Shown: positions 43,672 through 52,415 of the stretch, piece after piece
Position numbering within the stretch: the stretch's first letter is position 1
Layout of the letters: every line of letters starts with the position of its first letter
Assembly: GCA_965203135.1 (NCBI GenBank)
Contig: CBDBBO010000001.1
Span: 1,612,001 to 1,676,000 of the forward strand
Origin: CATOSD01 sp965203135
GTDB taxonomy: Bacteria > Chloroflexota > Dehalococcoidia > Lucifugimonadales > CATOSD01
Reading direction: 5' to 3'
DNA length: 64,000 bases
Notes under the pieces: model-generated
Seen by the model: the letters and a program-made list of their open reading frames with translations, nothing else
The model's database searches: none
What the model was told of the DNA's origin: nothing
Translations under genes and position numbers: made by a program

Positions 43672-45311
43672 ACGGCGGAGGCGCGTTCGACTCGCTGGGT
43701 AGGTTGCGCGTCGGCGCAGTGGTCGATGGCTCGCTGACTGGGGGGCTGGAGGTGAGGCTCGATCCTGAGGCGTCCATCGAGGACATCAAGGTCGGGGCGT
43801 TCGTGACGATGCAGGGGGAGCGGCAGCGCTACTTCGGGGTGGTGACGGACCTCGAGCTGGGCGCCACCGACGACAGTTTGCGGCTCAATCCGCCGGGGCT
43901 GTCGGACCCGCTGGCGGCGCGGGTGTTCGCGGGCACCGCGGCCTACGGCTCGATCATGGTCGAGCCGATGCTCACCGTGGGCGCGGACGTGGAAGGCGGA
44001 CCGCAGCCGGCGAAGACGATCCCGCCACACTTTTCGGAAGTCTCGCTGGCGTCCGAACAGGACATCCAGGACGTGTTCGGCGAGGAAGGGCCGGGCCACT
44101 TCTGGATAGGCAATCCGCTGGATATGGAGACGCGGCTCTGCCTGGACGTCGCGGAGTTGGTCAAGCGCAGCAACGGCGTGTTCGGCAAGAGCGGCACGGG
44201 CAAGACCTTCCTGACGCGGCTGCTGCTGATGGGCATTCTACAGAGCGGGCAGGCCACCAATCTCGTATTCGACATGCAGAGCGAGTACGGCTGGATGGGC
44301 TACAGCGAGGCGAACCGGCAGGTGAAGGGTCTCAAGCAGCTGTTCGAGTCCAGGGTGGCGGTGTTCTCGCTGGACGAGGAGAGTTCCAGGCGGCGCGGGC
44401 TGAGTCCGGATTACGTGGTACGCATCGGGTTCGACGAGGTGGACGCCGACGACGTGAGGATGCTGCGCGAGTCGCTCAACCTGTCCGAGGTGGCCGCGGA
44501 CGCCTCTTTCGAACTGGAGCGCCACCTGGGCAAGAACTGGCTGAAGAAGTTCCTGGACTACGAGGGCGGAGAGGCGTTCCAGGAGCTCGCGTCCATGCTG
44601 AACGTGAACCAGGCGGCGCTGAGTTCGCTCAGGAGAAGGTTCGCGCGGCTGGAGCGGTTCGGTTTCATGGACGACAAGACGGGCCACAACTCGGTCAACC
44701 GCATCCTCGACTACCTGGGCAGGGGTATGCACGTGGTGCTGGAGTTCGGCCGGTACGGCAACGACATCTCGGCGTACATACTTGTGGCCAACCTGATAAC
44801 GCGGCGCATATACGACCGCTACCAGGAACTTACGGAGCGGGCGAGCGGGGACGACACGCAGAAGCCGACGCCGCTGGTGGTGACGATAGAGGAGGCGCAC
44901 AAATTCCTGACGCGTGAGGTCGCGGGCCAGACCATCTTCGGCAACATCGCGCGCGAGATGCGCAAGTACAACGTGACGCTGCTGGTGGTGGACCAGCGGC
45001 CAAGCGGCATAGACGACGAGGTGATGAGCCAGCTAGGCACCAAGATCACGTGCCTGCTGGACAACGAGCGGGACGTGGACGCGGTGCTCACGGGCGTGTC
45101 GGGCAGCCGCAAGCTGCGATCGGTGCTGTCCAAGCTGGACTCCAGGCAGCAGGCGCTGGCGTTCGGGCACGCGCTGCCGATGCCGGTGGTGTTCCGCACG
45201 CGCGACTACGGCACCGAGGAGTCGTACCGGGAGTTCGGGTACATGGACGAGGAGGAGCTGCAGGCACAGACGGAGCGCGACATCGAGGAGTTGTTCGGTC
45301 CGGCGCGGTGA
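43665..45311 (+). CDS. herA: HerA-type hexameric DNA translocase
   Basis: 548 residues from ATG at 43665 (GAGGAGG upstream). N-terminal HAS-barrel-like part, then Walker A GKSGTGKTFLTRLLLMGILQ, Walker B-like NLVFDMQSEYGWMG, second acidic motif VVTIEEAHKFL, sensor VVDQRPSGIDDEVMSQLGTK and LDNERDVDAVLTGV. HerA pumps DNA for the NurA nuclease. The cluster order is nurA, GNAT, MNT-HepT, HAS-barrel protein, herA, which mixes a repair/defence machine with a toxin-antitoxin gene. Confidence 0.9.
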   Translation: MVNGGGAFDSLGRLRVGAVVDGSLTGGLEVRLDPEASIEDIKVGAFVTMQGERQRYFGVVTDLELGATDDSLRLNPPGLSDPLAARVFAGTAAYGSIMVEPMLTVGADVEGGPQPAKTIPPHFSEVSLASEQDIQDVFGEEGPGHFWIGNPLDMETRLCLDVAELVKRSNGVFGKSGTGKTFLTRLLLMGILQSGQATNLVFDMQSEYGWMGYSEANRQVKGLKQLFESRVAVFSLDEESSRRRGLSPDYVVRIGFDEVDADDVRMLRESLNLSEVAADASFELERHLGKNWLKKFLDYEGGEAFQELASMLNVNQAALSSLRRRFARLERFGFMDDKTGHNSVNRILDYLGRGMHVVLEFGRYGNDISAYILVANLITRRIYDRYQELTERASGDDTQKPTPLVVTIEEAHKFLTREVAGQTIFGNIAREMRKYNVTLLVVDQRPSGIDDEVMSQLGTKITCLLDNERDVDAVLTGVSGSRKLRSVLSKLDSRQQALAFGHALPMPVVFRTRDYGTEESYREFGYMDEEELQAQTERDIEELFGPAR

Positions 45312-45324
45312 TGGGAGGAGATAC

Positions 45325-46425
45325 GTGAGCGTTGTATTCGACGGCCATGCCCATTGCTTCCCACCGCTGGCCGAGGACCGGGGCATCAAGAGGAGGCGGC
45401 TGGCCGAGCATCAGCACCACGTGCGCTTCCACGGCCAGGGCATACGGAGGCTCAGCGACGGGGCCAGGGTGCCGGAGCAGTTGCTCGTAGGCGACGGCGA
45501 CGGCATCTCGTCCCAACCCGACGTCGACTTTCGAGTCGGTCCATTTGGCAGGCTGGAGTTCACCCACGGCGGGGAGGACTATTACATCCAGTGGATGCCC
45601 CCGGTGCTCCGGGACATGTCGTGTCCGCCGGAGTTGATGATCGCGCAGATGGACTACGTGGGCGTCGACCGGGCGGTGCTGCAACACGACAGGATCTACG
45701 GAAAGCTGGATGACTTTTTCGGAGACTGCGTGCGGCGCTACCCCGACAGATTTGTCGCGCTGGCGCAGGTCGACGAGTGGGTGGGAGGCCGGGACGATCA
45801 GCTCGAACGGCTCCGCCGGCAGGTGGAGGACCTGGGACACTCGGGGCTGTTCTTCTCCACCGGCGGGTTCTTCCAGGACGACTTCAGGACCGGCGTCAAC
45901 GACCCCAGCCTCGAACCTCTGTGGGACCTGGTGAGAGAGTTGGGCATCCCCATTCACTGGTACGCGGCCAAGCTGAGGCAGCCCCTAGCCGAGGACTACC
46001 TCGAGGAGCTGCGCGAGTTCATCACCTGGGCGGAGGCGCACCCCAACATACCGTCGGTGCTGACCCACGGGCTCAACAACGTTCACTACGACGTCGGAAG
46101 GCCGGACCGGTTCAGCGTTCCGGAGGAGATATCGACGCTTCTGAGGTTCCCCGGCTGGCACATGGAGCTGATGTTGCATCTGATGGCCGGGGACCTGGAG
46201 TTCCCTCCCTATGAGGACGGCCTGTCGGAGCTGGTACGGTCGCTGGTCGAGGACGTGGGCGCCGACAGGCTCGTGTGGGGATCGGACATGCCGGCGTGCG
46301 AGCGGACCATGACCTACAAACAGTCGATGGTGCTGTTCCGGTCGCGATGCGACTTTCTGTCCGAGGAGCAGTTCGACGCGATCATGGGGGAGAATCTGGC
46401 GCGGCTGTATCCGCTGAAGGGGTAG
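45325..46425 (+). CDS. Amidohydrolase-family (amidohydrolase 2) protein
   Basis: 366 residues from GTG at 45325. TIM-barrel metal-dependent hydrolase/decarboxylase: FDGHAHCFPP at the first strand, AVLQHDRIYG, PIHWYAAK, VLTHGLNN and final Asp in LVWGSDMPACERTM. The family includes ACMSD-type decarboxylases and hydrolases of small carboxylates. Two such proteins per locus are common in Chloroflexota catabolic clusters; here it stands alone, 13 nt after herA. Confidence 0.88.
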   Translation: MSVVFDGHAHCFPPLAEDRGIKRRRLAEHQHHVRFHGQGIRRLSDGARVPEQLLVGDGDGISSQPDVDFRVGPFGRLEFTHGGEDYYIQWMPPVLRDMSCPPELMIAQMDYVGVDRAVLQHDRIYGKLDDFFGDCVRRYPDRFVALAQVDEWVGGRDDQLERLRRQVEDLGHSGLFFSTGGFFQDDFRTGVNDPSLEPLWDLVRELGIPIHWYAAKLRQPLAEDYLEELREFITWAEAHPNIPSVLTHGLNNVHYDVGRPDRFSVPEEISTLLRFPGWHMELMLHLMAGDLEFPPYEDGLSELVRSLVEDVGADRLVWGSDMPACERTMTYKQSMVLFRSRCDFLSEEQFDAIMGENLARLYPLKG

Positions 46426-46430
46426 GTGCT

Positions 46431-46470
46431 CACCCCCATCCTAACCTTCCCCCTGCGAGGGGGAAGGGAC
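46431..46470. repeat. CACCCCCATCCTAACC extragenic repeat
   Basis: 40-nt unit with CCCCCTGCGAGGGGG hairpin between convergent genes (amidohydrolase and metallopeptidase). Confidence 0.85.
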
Positions 46471-46484
46471 ATTGGGATCTCGCG

Positions 46485-46856
46485 CTAGATGCCCAGGCTG
46501 TCGAGGGAGGGGTCGTCGTAGCCGAAGTGGTGGGCGACCTCGTGGGTGATGGTGTCGCGTATCTCTCGCTGGACGTCTTCGTCGGTCGAGCAGATGGACT
46601 CGATAGCCTTCTGGAAGAGCGTGATCTTGTCCGGCAGCACCATGTCGTAGCCGTAGCGCTCGGTGAGGGGGATGCCCTCGTACAGTCCGAGCAGGAGTTC
46701 GTCCTCGTCGAGGCCGGAGCCGATTAGCTGGTCCTTCGTGGGCCAGTCCTCCACGACCAGGTCCACGTTCTCGAGGTTGTCGAGAACGTCCTGGGGGAGC
46801 TGGCTGAAGGCCTCACGGACGAGGCGCTCGAAGTTGGATCGGGTGAGGGCTGCCAG
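46485..46856 (-). CDS. Zincin-like metallopeptidase family protein (DUF1025-like), start uncertain
   Basis: About 123 residues. C-terminal HExxH: THEVAHHFGYDD, as in small predicted zinc peptidases of this family, with the preceding LPDKITLFQKAIES. The coding similarity extends N-terminal to the first ATG/GTG (LTRSNFERLVREAFSQLPQD), but no ATG, GTG or TTG is found in frame before a stop near 46890; a CTG at 46856, a few bases after the upstream stop, is the best candidate start. It follows the aldolase gene in the same direction. Confidence 0.8.
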   Translation of the reverse strand: MAALTRSNFERLVREAFSQLPQDVLDNLENVDLVVEDWPTKDQLIGSGLDEDELLLGLYEGIPLTERYGYDMVLPDKITLFQKAIESICSTDEDVQREIRDTITHEVAHHFGYDDPSLDSLGI

Positions 46857-46860
46857 TTTG

Positions 46861-47607
46861 CTACCTGTTCGCTTCGAGGAAGCGCCTCGAGCCGTCTAGT
46901 ATGAGCGAGTTGAGCGCCACGGTCTCGGTGATGTCGGTGGACAGCTTGCGGCCCGCGGCGTGGATGCGGTCGCCGATGGCGTTCTGGGCCTCCTGCACGA
47001 CGGGGTGTTCGGGCTGGCCGGGGTAGCCCATGGACTGGGCGAGGTCGTTGGTGCCCCAGGCGAAGGCGTCGATGCCCTCGACCTCCAGGATGGCGTCCAG
47101 GTTGGAGAATGCGGTGGCGGTTTCGAGTTGGCACATCACCAGCATCTCGGCGTTGGCGTGGGCCATGTACTCCGAGCGGTCCAGGCCGGGCTGGTCTATG
47201 AGGCCGCTCTCGTTGTAAAAGGTGCCCCTGCCCCCGCCCCAGCTACGCTGTCCCTCCGGGACGAACCGGCAGGCGTCGACCAGGGCCTTCGCCTGCTCGG
47301 CGGTGTCCACGTGCGGGCCGAGCACGCCGATGACGCCGCGGTCGAGGAACGAGTTGATGGTGGAGGGCGTGATGTTGGGGACGCGGGCGGTGACGGTGAG
47401 GCCGTAGCCGTCGGCGGTGCGGCACATGTGGTCGATGGACTCGGGCGAGAAGAGGCCGTGCTCGCCGTCCAGGTTCACGAAGTCGAAGCCGCCCAGCATC
47501 CCGGCGAGCTCGATGGCCTCGGCGGAGGGGAAGACGAGGCCGAGGCCCAGTCCCTTCTTTCCCTGGCGGTTCTTTTCGAGGATGTTGTTCGTGCGGAACC
47601 TTACCAT
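46861..47607 (-). CDS. HpcH/HpaI aldolase family protein
   Basis: 248 residues. Class II aldolase-type barrel: FDFVNLDGEHGLFS with the metal-binding region, VTARVPN, CQLETATAFSNLDAIL with metal-binding Glu, and FAWGTNDLAQSMGYPG. Cleaves or forms a C-C bond between pyruvate/oxaloacetate-type donors and an aldehyde; substrate unknown. Metallopeptidase gene follows directly. Confidence 0.9.
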   Translation of the reverse strand: MVRFRTNNILEKNRQGKKGLGLGLVFPSAEAIELAGMLGGFDFVNLDGEHGLFSPESIDHMCRTADGYGLTVTARVPNITPSTINSFLDRGVIGVLGPHVDTAEQAKALVDACRFVPEGQRSWGGGRGTFYNESGLIDQPGLDRSEYMAHANAEMLVMCQLETATAFSNLDAILEVEGIDAFAWGTNDLAQSMGYPGQPEHPVVQEAQNAIGDRIHAAGRKLSTDITETVALNSLILDGSRRFLEANR

Positions 47608-47662
47608 CGTGGTGTCCTCGGAGACTCTGGCTTGTGTGAATGCCTACGGGTCTGGTGGTCTA

Positions 47663-47737
47663 TGGAGCGGGAGAAGGGATTCGAACCCTCGGCCCTCTGC
47701 TTGGGAAGCAGATGCTCTACCCCTGAGCTACTCCCGC
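47663..47737 (-). tRNA. tRNA-Gly (anticodon CCC)
   Basis: Complete cloverleaf on the minus strand: acceptor GCGGGAG paired with CTCCCGC, D-arm AGCTCAGGGGTAGAGC, anticodon stem TCTGC/GCAGA with loop TTCCCAA (anticodon CCC), T-arm GAGGGTTCGAATCCCTT. Discriminator T and CCA are encoded. Located 56 nt upstream of the aldolase gene. Confidence 0.97.
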
Positions 47738-48106
47738 GTCCAGCGTGGGGTTGATTTTAGCAAGTCGGGTGGGTTTGGACAAGACGGCGCGGCTCGGGTG
47801 CGCCGGGCCGGGATGGGCGGCAGGATGCTTGGTTGGGGAGAAAATCTCGAAAAGTTGTTTCATTTCGTTCCATTCGGTTTCAAGTGTCCCATTTGGTAGC
47901 TGGGCTGCCGGGGATTCGGGACATTGGCGGGACGCGAAAGGCACGACTTGCGACTCCGAAATGGCAGAAGTGGGGCGGTGCTGGGACGGCCGGTCGGGGG
48001 CCACGGCAGGGCCGTCGGCGGTCGCTGGATTGAGGTGTGGGTGGGTCATGGCGAGATAGTAGTACATTTGTGCGTGGGATGTCAAGAGGGGGTACGTTAG
48101 GCAGCC
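47738..48106. other. Intergenic region without recognised gene
   Basis: About 370 nt between tRNA-Gly and the first zinc-ribbon membrane protein gene. No coding frame, RNA or known repeat unit is convincing. There are purine-rich stretches and a TTTCATTTCGTTCCATTCGG segment; nothing else seen. Confidence 0.4.
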
Positions 48107-48514
48107 TCAGCCAACCGCGGCGCCCACAATCAGGCAGGTTACGAAACCGGTCAGCACGCCGAGACCTGTACCAGCCAGGAGGCCGGAGCCGAAAGGCCTG
48201 TTTTTGCGGAGCATTGCAAGTCCAGCTATCGTTCCCCCAAGAATGTAGAAGAAATCAAACACAATGCTAATCAGACCTACGCCAAGGGCAGAGTAGGGAT
48301 TTGTTGCATCGTAAGTCGCCGAAACATACACCCCAGCAAAGATTGGCGTGCCTATCCACAGCAGCACGACCAGAGAGAGTGTAATCGCAAACGACTTGCT
48401 CACTCCCCCGGTGCTTCGTACGAGAGTGCGTCCGCAGTTGGGGCAGAGCCTCGAGTCAGGATCGTATGGGTACTTCCGCCAGCAGTTGACGCAGGTGTAG
48501 TGCTGTTCTCTCAC
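48107..48514 (-). CDS. Small zinc-ribbon membrane protein, type A (copy 2)
   Basis: 135 residues. N-terminal zinc ribbon (CVNCWRKYPYDPDSRLCPNC) and three hydrophobic segments: about 42-65, 73-100 and a C-terminal one rich in Gly (GLGVLTGFVTCLIVGAAVG). Closest to the 49012 gene (both start MREQHxTCVNC). No enzyme motif. Likely an inner-membrane protein with a cytosolic metal-binding head; function unknown. Confidence 0.75.
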   Translation of the reverse strand: MREQHYTCVNCWRKYPYDPDSRLCPNCGRTLVRSTGGVSKSFAITLSLVVLLWIGTPIFAGVYVSATYDATNPYSALGVGLISIVFDFFYILGGTIAGLAMLRKNRPFGSGLLAGTGLGVLTGFVTCLIVGAAVG

Positions 48515-48559
48515 ATCTTGTTACCCGGTTCACGGCCCCTGGGACCGGGCATGGCAGCT

Positions 48560-48967
48560 TTACGCCACGGCCTCGGCGATTGCATTACACGTCAGGAAGC
48601 CGAAAATCAAACCGACGGCCGTCCCGGCGAGGAGACCGGCGCCCATGGGCTTTCTCTTGATGAGCATGATGAAGCCTGCAACTGCTCCGACAATTCCATA
48701 CAGCACGTAGAGTAGACCACTACCCACCAATACGCCAAAGTCTGGTCCGTAGGCGTCTCTCGGATCGGTGGTTGCAGATTCCACTATCCCGACTACCATA
48801 GGCGTGCATACCCACAGAAGCACGACGATGAGCAGCGTCATTCCGAACCCTGGGGGTCTTATGCGTGGCGCGGGTCGGAGCATGCGACTGCCGCACACTC
48901 CACAGTGGTTGGCGTTCCAAGGACTCTCTCGTCCACAAGCACCGCATATCTGGGGCCGTTCGCTCAT
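48560..48967 (-). CDS. Small zinc-ribbon membrane protein, type B (copy 2)
   Basis: 135 residues. Zinc ribbon CGACGRESPWNANHCGVCGS, then membrane segments TLLIVVLLWVCTPMVVGIV and YVLYGIVGAVAGFIMLI, with the C-terminal MGAGLLAGTAVGLIFGFLTC. Closest to the 49520 gene. It is co-directional with the type A gene, about 45 nt apart. Confidence 0.75.
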   Translation of the reverse strand: MSERPQICGACGRESPWNANHCGVCGSRMLRPAPRIRPPGFGMTLLIVVLLWVCTPMVVGIVESATTDPRDAYGPDFGVLVGSGLLYVLYGIVGAVAGFIMLIKRKPMGAGLLAGTAVGLIFGFLTCNAIAEAVA

Positions 48968-49011
48968 TGGGCATCAATCAACTTCCAGTCCAGGAGACAA
49001 CGCGCTTGGTC

Positions 49012-49434
49012 TCATCCCACTGCACCTTGCACGGCTCCGGCGACGGCGAAGCACGTTACGAACCCAAGCAACAGTCCGAGGCCTGTACCGGTCAGCAAGC
49101 CGGCACCGACCGGCCTGTTGTTGGAGAACATCATCGCGCCCCACATCAACCCAGCTAAGACGTAGAAGAAATAGACTACGCCGCTTCCCGCTATCACACC
49201 GAATCCCACGCCTAACTCGGCTTTCGGGTTGGCCGTTAGCCATACAGGTATGGCAACCACAAATGGTGTCCCCAACCACAGTAGAACGACTAAGAGCACC
49301 GTAATCACAAATGACTTGCTGATGTTCCCAGAGGTTCGGTAGAGTGACCAACCGCAGTTGGCGCAGAACCTCGATCTCGGATTGTAAGGGTAACTTCGTG
49401 AGCAGTTGACGCATGTGTGGTGCTGTTCTCTCAT
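49012..49434 (-). CDS. Small zinc-ribbon membrane protein, type A (copy 1)
   Basis: 140 residues. CVNCSRSYPYNPRSRFCANC ribbon, then hydrophobic segments as in the 48107 product and a GLLTGTGLGLLLGFVTCFAV end. Shares SKSF..T..LVVLLW.GTP with type A copy 2, so both derive from one ancestor. Confidence 0.75.
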   Translation of the reverse strand: MREQHHTCVNCSRSYPYNPRSRFCANCGWSLYRTSGNISKSFVITVLLVVLLWLGTPFVVAIPVWLTANPKAELGVGFGVIAGSGVVYFFYVLAGLMWGAMMFSNNRPVGAGLLTGTGLGLLLGFVTCFAVAGAVQGAVG

Positions 49435-49519
49435 GACGTGTCACCCGGTTCCCAACGGGAGCCCACAGAAGACGTCCCTAGGTGCCGACTTTCGTAACGC
49501 ACTGGTGTTCGCGGCGGCT

Positions 49520-49930
49520 TTACGCCATAGCTCCGACGATTACATTGCACGTCAGGAAGCCGAGGATCAACCCGACCGCTGTCCCGGCGAGGAGGCCGGC
49601 CCCCATGGGCCTCCACTTGATTAGCATGATGAGGCCCGCAATTGTTCCAATGAATCCGTACGCGAGGTAAAACTGAAAGGTCACTACGATTACGCCAAAT
49701 TCCGGTCCGTAGGTGCCGCCCGGGTTTGGTTCAATGATGGGTAGCGCTATCCCGAGGACTATTGCCGTGCCGACCCACAGTAGTACGACGATGAGCAGCG
49801 TCTTGCCGAATCCCGGACCACTTTTGCGACTGTGGACTTGGATGTTACGGCTGCCGCAGCCCATGCAAGATGTGTGCCCGGGTAAGACCTCCCATCCACA
49901 TTCGCCGCAAATACGGCGCTGATTGCTCAT
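49520..49930 (-). CDS. Small zinc-ribbon membrane protein, type B (copy 1)
   Basis: 136 residues from ATG at 49930 (MSNQRRICGECGWEVLPG). Ribbon CGECGWEVLPGHTSCMGCGS; TLLIVVLLWVGTAIVLGIAL; C-terminal MGAGLLAGTAVGLILGFLTC is nearly identical to type B copy 2. Its ATG overlaps the lgt stop by 4 nt (ATGA), tying the array to lgt. Confidence 0.78.
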   Translation of the reverse strand: MSNQRRICGECGWEVLPGHTSCMGCGSRNIQVHSRKSGPGFGKTLLIVVLLWVGTAIVLGIALPIIEPNPGGTYGPEFGVIVVTFQFYLAYGFIGTIAGLIMLIKWRPMGAGLLAGTAVGLILGFLTCNVIVGAMA

Positions 49931-50700
49931 GCCGCGCTCTCCCGGCGGCGGAATCGGGGCAGCAGGTCGCAGACGCACGAGACGCCTTTGCGCTGCATGT
50001 AGACGCGCACGCCGAATGCCAGCACGGCGGCAATGCACAGCCACTGCACCAGCGTGAGGCCGAGGAAGTCGAGCGGGGTGGGCTGGTAGCGCAGGAACTC
50101 CAGCGGAAAGCGTATGAGGGCGTAACCGAAAACGTACATGCTGAACAGGTCGGCGTCCCTGAACGTGGTCAGCCGCCGCCGCCACAGGAAGGCGAACAGG
50201 ACGAGGTCGAGCGCCATCTCGTACAGGGCCACGGGATGACGCACCGCGCCGGCCTGGAAGACTCCCCAGGGTAGCGTGGTCGGGGTGCCGTAGGCGTCGG
50301 CGGCAAGGAAGTTGCCCAGCCGGCCGATTGCCTGTCCGAGGGGCAGGAACGGCGCGACGAGGTCGCCGGTGCATGGCCTTACGCCGAGAACGCGTTCGGC
50401 GGCGATGACGCTGAGCGTGCCGCCAACCAGCGCGCCCCAAAGCGTGGCCCCGTGTGCCGGGATGGTGGGCAGCAGCCGCCAGAACTCCGACGGCCCGAGG
50501 AACACCAGCATGCCGAGCTTGGCGCCGAGCACGCCACCGAGCAGCCCGATGGAGACGACGGCCAAGGTGTCCTCGTTCAACCGCATACGTCGTTGGGCCT
50601 CGCGGTAGGTGAGCCAGCCTCCCAGCACGACGGCGGTGACGATGCAGAGCGTGTAGGCGTGCAGCCGCACGGGGCCTATGTCGAATACGACGGGTTCCAA
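49927..50700 (-). CDS. lgt: Prolipoprotein diacylglyceryl transferase
   Basis: 257 residues with about seven membrane segments. Signature GQAIGRLGNFLAADAYGTPT containing the conserved Arg and Asn of Lgt, and HPVALYEMALDL. Transfers diacylglycerol to the lipobox Cys of prolipoproteins such as the one at 21162. First membrane gene of a run leading into the zinc-ribbon array. Confidence 0.92.
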   Translation of the reverse strand: MEPVVFDIGPVRLHAYTLCIVTAVVLGGWLTYREAQRRMRLNEDTLAVVSIGLLGGVLGAKLGMLVFLGPSEFWRLLPTIPAHGATLWGALVGGTLSVIAAERVLGVRPCTGDLVAPFLPLGQAIGRLGNFLAADAYGTPTTLPWGVFQAGAVRHPVALYEMALDLVLFAFLWRRRLTTFRDADLFSMYVFGYALIRFPLEFLRYQPTPLDFLGLTLVQWLCIAAVLAFGVRVYMQRKGVSCVCDLLPRFRRRESAA

Positions 50701-50710
50701 GCCTTGCTCC

Positions 50711-52138
50711 CTACTTCATCTTGCCCGCGATCAGGGCGGAGCGGACGCGCTCGCGGTAGCCTACGCTGTTGTAAGCACAGAACGGGATGACGCGCCCGTC
50801 CGGGATCAGCTCGCCTATGCAGCACTTCATCAGCGCCTTGAGGTCCATCGTGTAGGCGTCGGCGAATCCCTGCACGACTATCATGAAGACGTGATTCTTC
50901 AGGTAGGCCGTCTCATTTGAGAAGGACAGGTTGCACGCGGCGCAGTCGAACCGCCGTGCGGCGGCGTCCGTGCCGGGCACCGAAGACGCGGACCACAGCC
51001 CCTCCAGCGCCTCCAGGATATCCGGCTGGATGTCAGGAAGAGTGCGGTTGGTGATGTAGTCCAGGTACTTGTCCACGTCGACCACCCGGGGGAGCGGAGT
51101 CACCTCGCCGTTCTCGATGTAGGCGTAGGTGGCCGAGCGGCAGGTGGGGTGGCAGCACGGCACGGGCACGAAGTCGCTCTCGACGAACATGCCGTCCGTC
51201 TGCTCGGCTATGCCGTGTATTACGTCGGCGAGGGTCTCCCTGTCCAGCGGGTTGAACGGGACGTATCGGCCGGAGTGGGTGACGGGCTGGAACGCGATGC
51301 CGCGGACGGCGGGGTGGTCTATTCCGAACCTCACGATGTCGCCTATCTCGTGGTGGTTGACGCCCTTCTCGATGGCCGGCACCAGCACGACGTCGAGGCC
51401 GGCCTGGGCCAGGCGGTCGAGGGCCTTCAGCTTCACGTCCACGAGGTCCCTGCCGCGCATGGCCTGGTGGGTCTGGGTGGAGAAGCCGTCGAACTGGAGG
51501 TAGATGGTGGGCGCAATGTCGGCGAGGCCGGCGAGAAAGCGGTCGTCGCGGGCTATGCGGATGCCGTTGGTGTTGAGCATGACGACGGGGATGCCCTTGT
51601 CGAACGCCATGCGCAGCATCGGCAGGATGTCGGGGTGGATGGTAGGCTCGCCGCCGCTGAACTGCACGACCTCAGGTTCGCCCTCGAGCTCGACGAACCT
51701 GTCGAGCATCCGCTCGACCTGCGCCATGGAGAGGCTGAATCCGGGCTGCGCGTCGGCGAAGCATATCGGGCAGTCGAGATTGCAGTGGCTGTTGACCTCG
51801 ATCAGGCCGAGGCAGGTGTGCTGTTTGTGCTCGGGGCAGAGGCCGCAGTCCTTGGGGCAGCCGTCCACGACCTGGGTGCTGTAGCCCAGTGGCATGGTGC
51901 CGGGCTTGTTGTAGCGCAGCGAGCCGAGATACATCTCGGCGTCCGAGCTTATGAGCGCCTCGAACCAGCCGTGCGAGGGGCATCGCTTGCGCATTTCGAC
52001 GCGCCCGTTTCTGACGAGAATCTGGGCGTCGATTGGCTCGAGGCACCTGGGGCAGACGCTCCGTGTCAGCTCGTAGAAGACGTAGTCGGCGTCCTGCCCC
52101 CGGCGACCGGAATCGTTCGGCTCTTCGATACGCGTCAT
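50711..52138 (-). CDS. Radical SAM protein resembling tetraether/macrocyclic lipid synthase (Tes/MJ0619 type)
   Basis: 475 residues. Radical SAM cluster CNLDCPIC within NSHCNLDCPICFADAQPG; additional Cys clusters N-terminal (CPRC, KRCPSHGWF, DGCPKDCGLCPEH) and C-terminal (FDCAACNLSF). This layout of N-terminal CPRC, CxxH and CGLCPEHKQHTC ahead of the SAM site matches the MJ0619/Tes family, which joins lipid tails to make membrane-spanning lipids in archaea. A bacterial role in lipid biphytanyl-like coupling or another modification is inference. It ends 10 nt before lgt. Confidence 0.8.
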   Translation of the reverse strand: MTRIEEPNDSGRRGQDADYVFYELTRSVCPRCLEPIDAQILVRNGRVEMRKRCPSHGWFEALISSDAEMYLGSLRYNKPGTMPLGYSTQVVDGCPKDCGLCPEHKQHTCLGLIEVNSHCNLDCPICFADAQPGFSLSMAQVERMLDRFVELEGEPEVVQFSGGEPTIHPDILPMLRMAFDKGIPVVMLNTNGIRIARDDRFLAGLADIAPTIYLQFDGFSTQTHQAMRGRDLVDVKLKALDRLAQAGLDVVLVPAIEKGVNHHEIGDIVRFGIDHPAVRGIAFQPVTHSGRYVPFNPLDRETLADVIHGIAEQTDGMFVESDFVPVPCCHPTCRSATYAYIENGEVTPLPRVVDVDKYLDYITNRTLPDIQPDILEALEGLWSASSVPGTDAAARRFDCAACNLSFSNETAYLKNHVFMIVVQGFADAYTMDLKALMKCCIGELIPDGRVIPFCAYNSVGYRERVRSALIAGKMK

Positions 52139-52278
52139 TAGATGAACCCGTCCCCCTTAGAAATTCGCTTCGCCCCTCCGTTCGCGTACTCTACCCGCAT
52201 GGTTTGTCGAGGTCAATGTAGAACATCGTTTCGTGGTGGAGCTGGGCGTGCGTGTGTTCAGGCTTGATGCGCGCTCTC

Positions 52279-52320
52279 AACCTTCACCCTAACCCTCTTC
52301 CAATCTTGGGAGAGGGGAGT
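52279..52320. repeat. CACCCTAACCCTCTTCC-type extragenic repeat
   Basis: CTTCACCCTAACCCTCTTCC followed by AATCTTGGGAGAGGGGAG; variant of the family with CTCTTCC/GGGAGAG hairpin, between divergent genes. Confidence 0.7.
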
Positions 52321-52415
52321 AACTGCTCGAGTCGCAAATCTTGCGGAGAATAACATGGGTGGTTTATAGTTTGAGCATAGTTCCGGGCCGTGAGCCGCGT
52401 GAAGGAGGCCGCACG

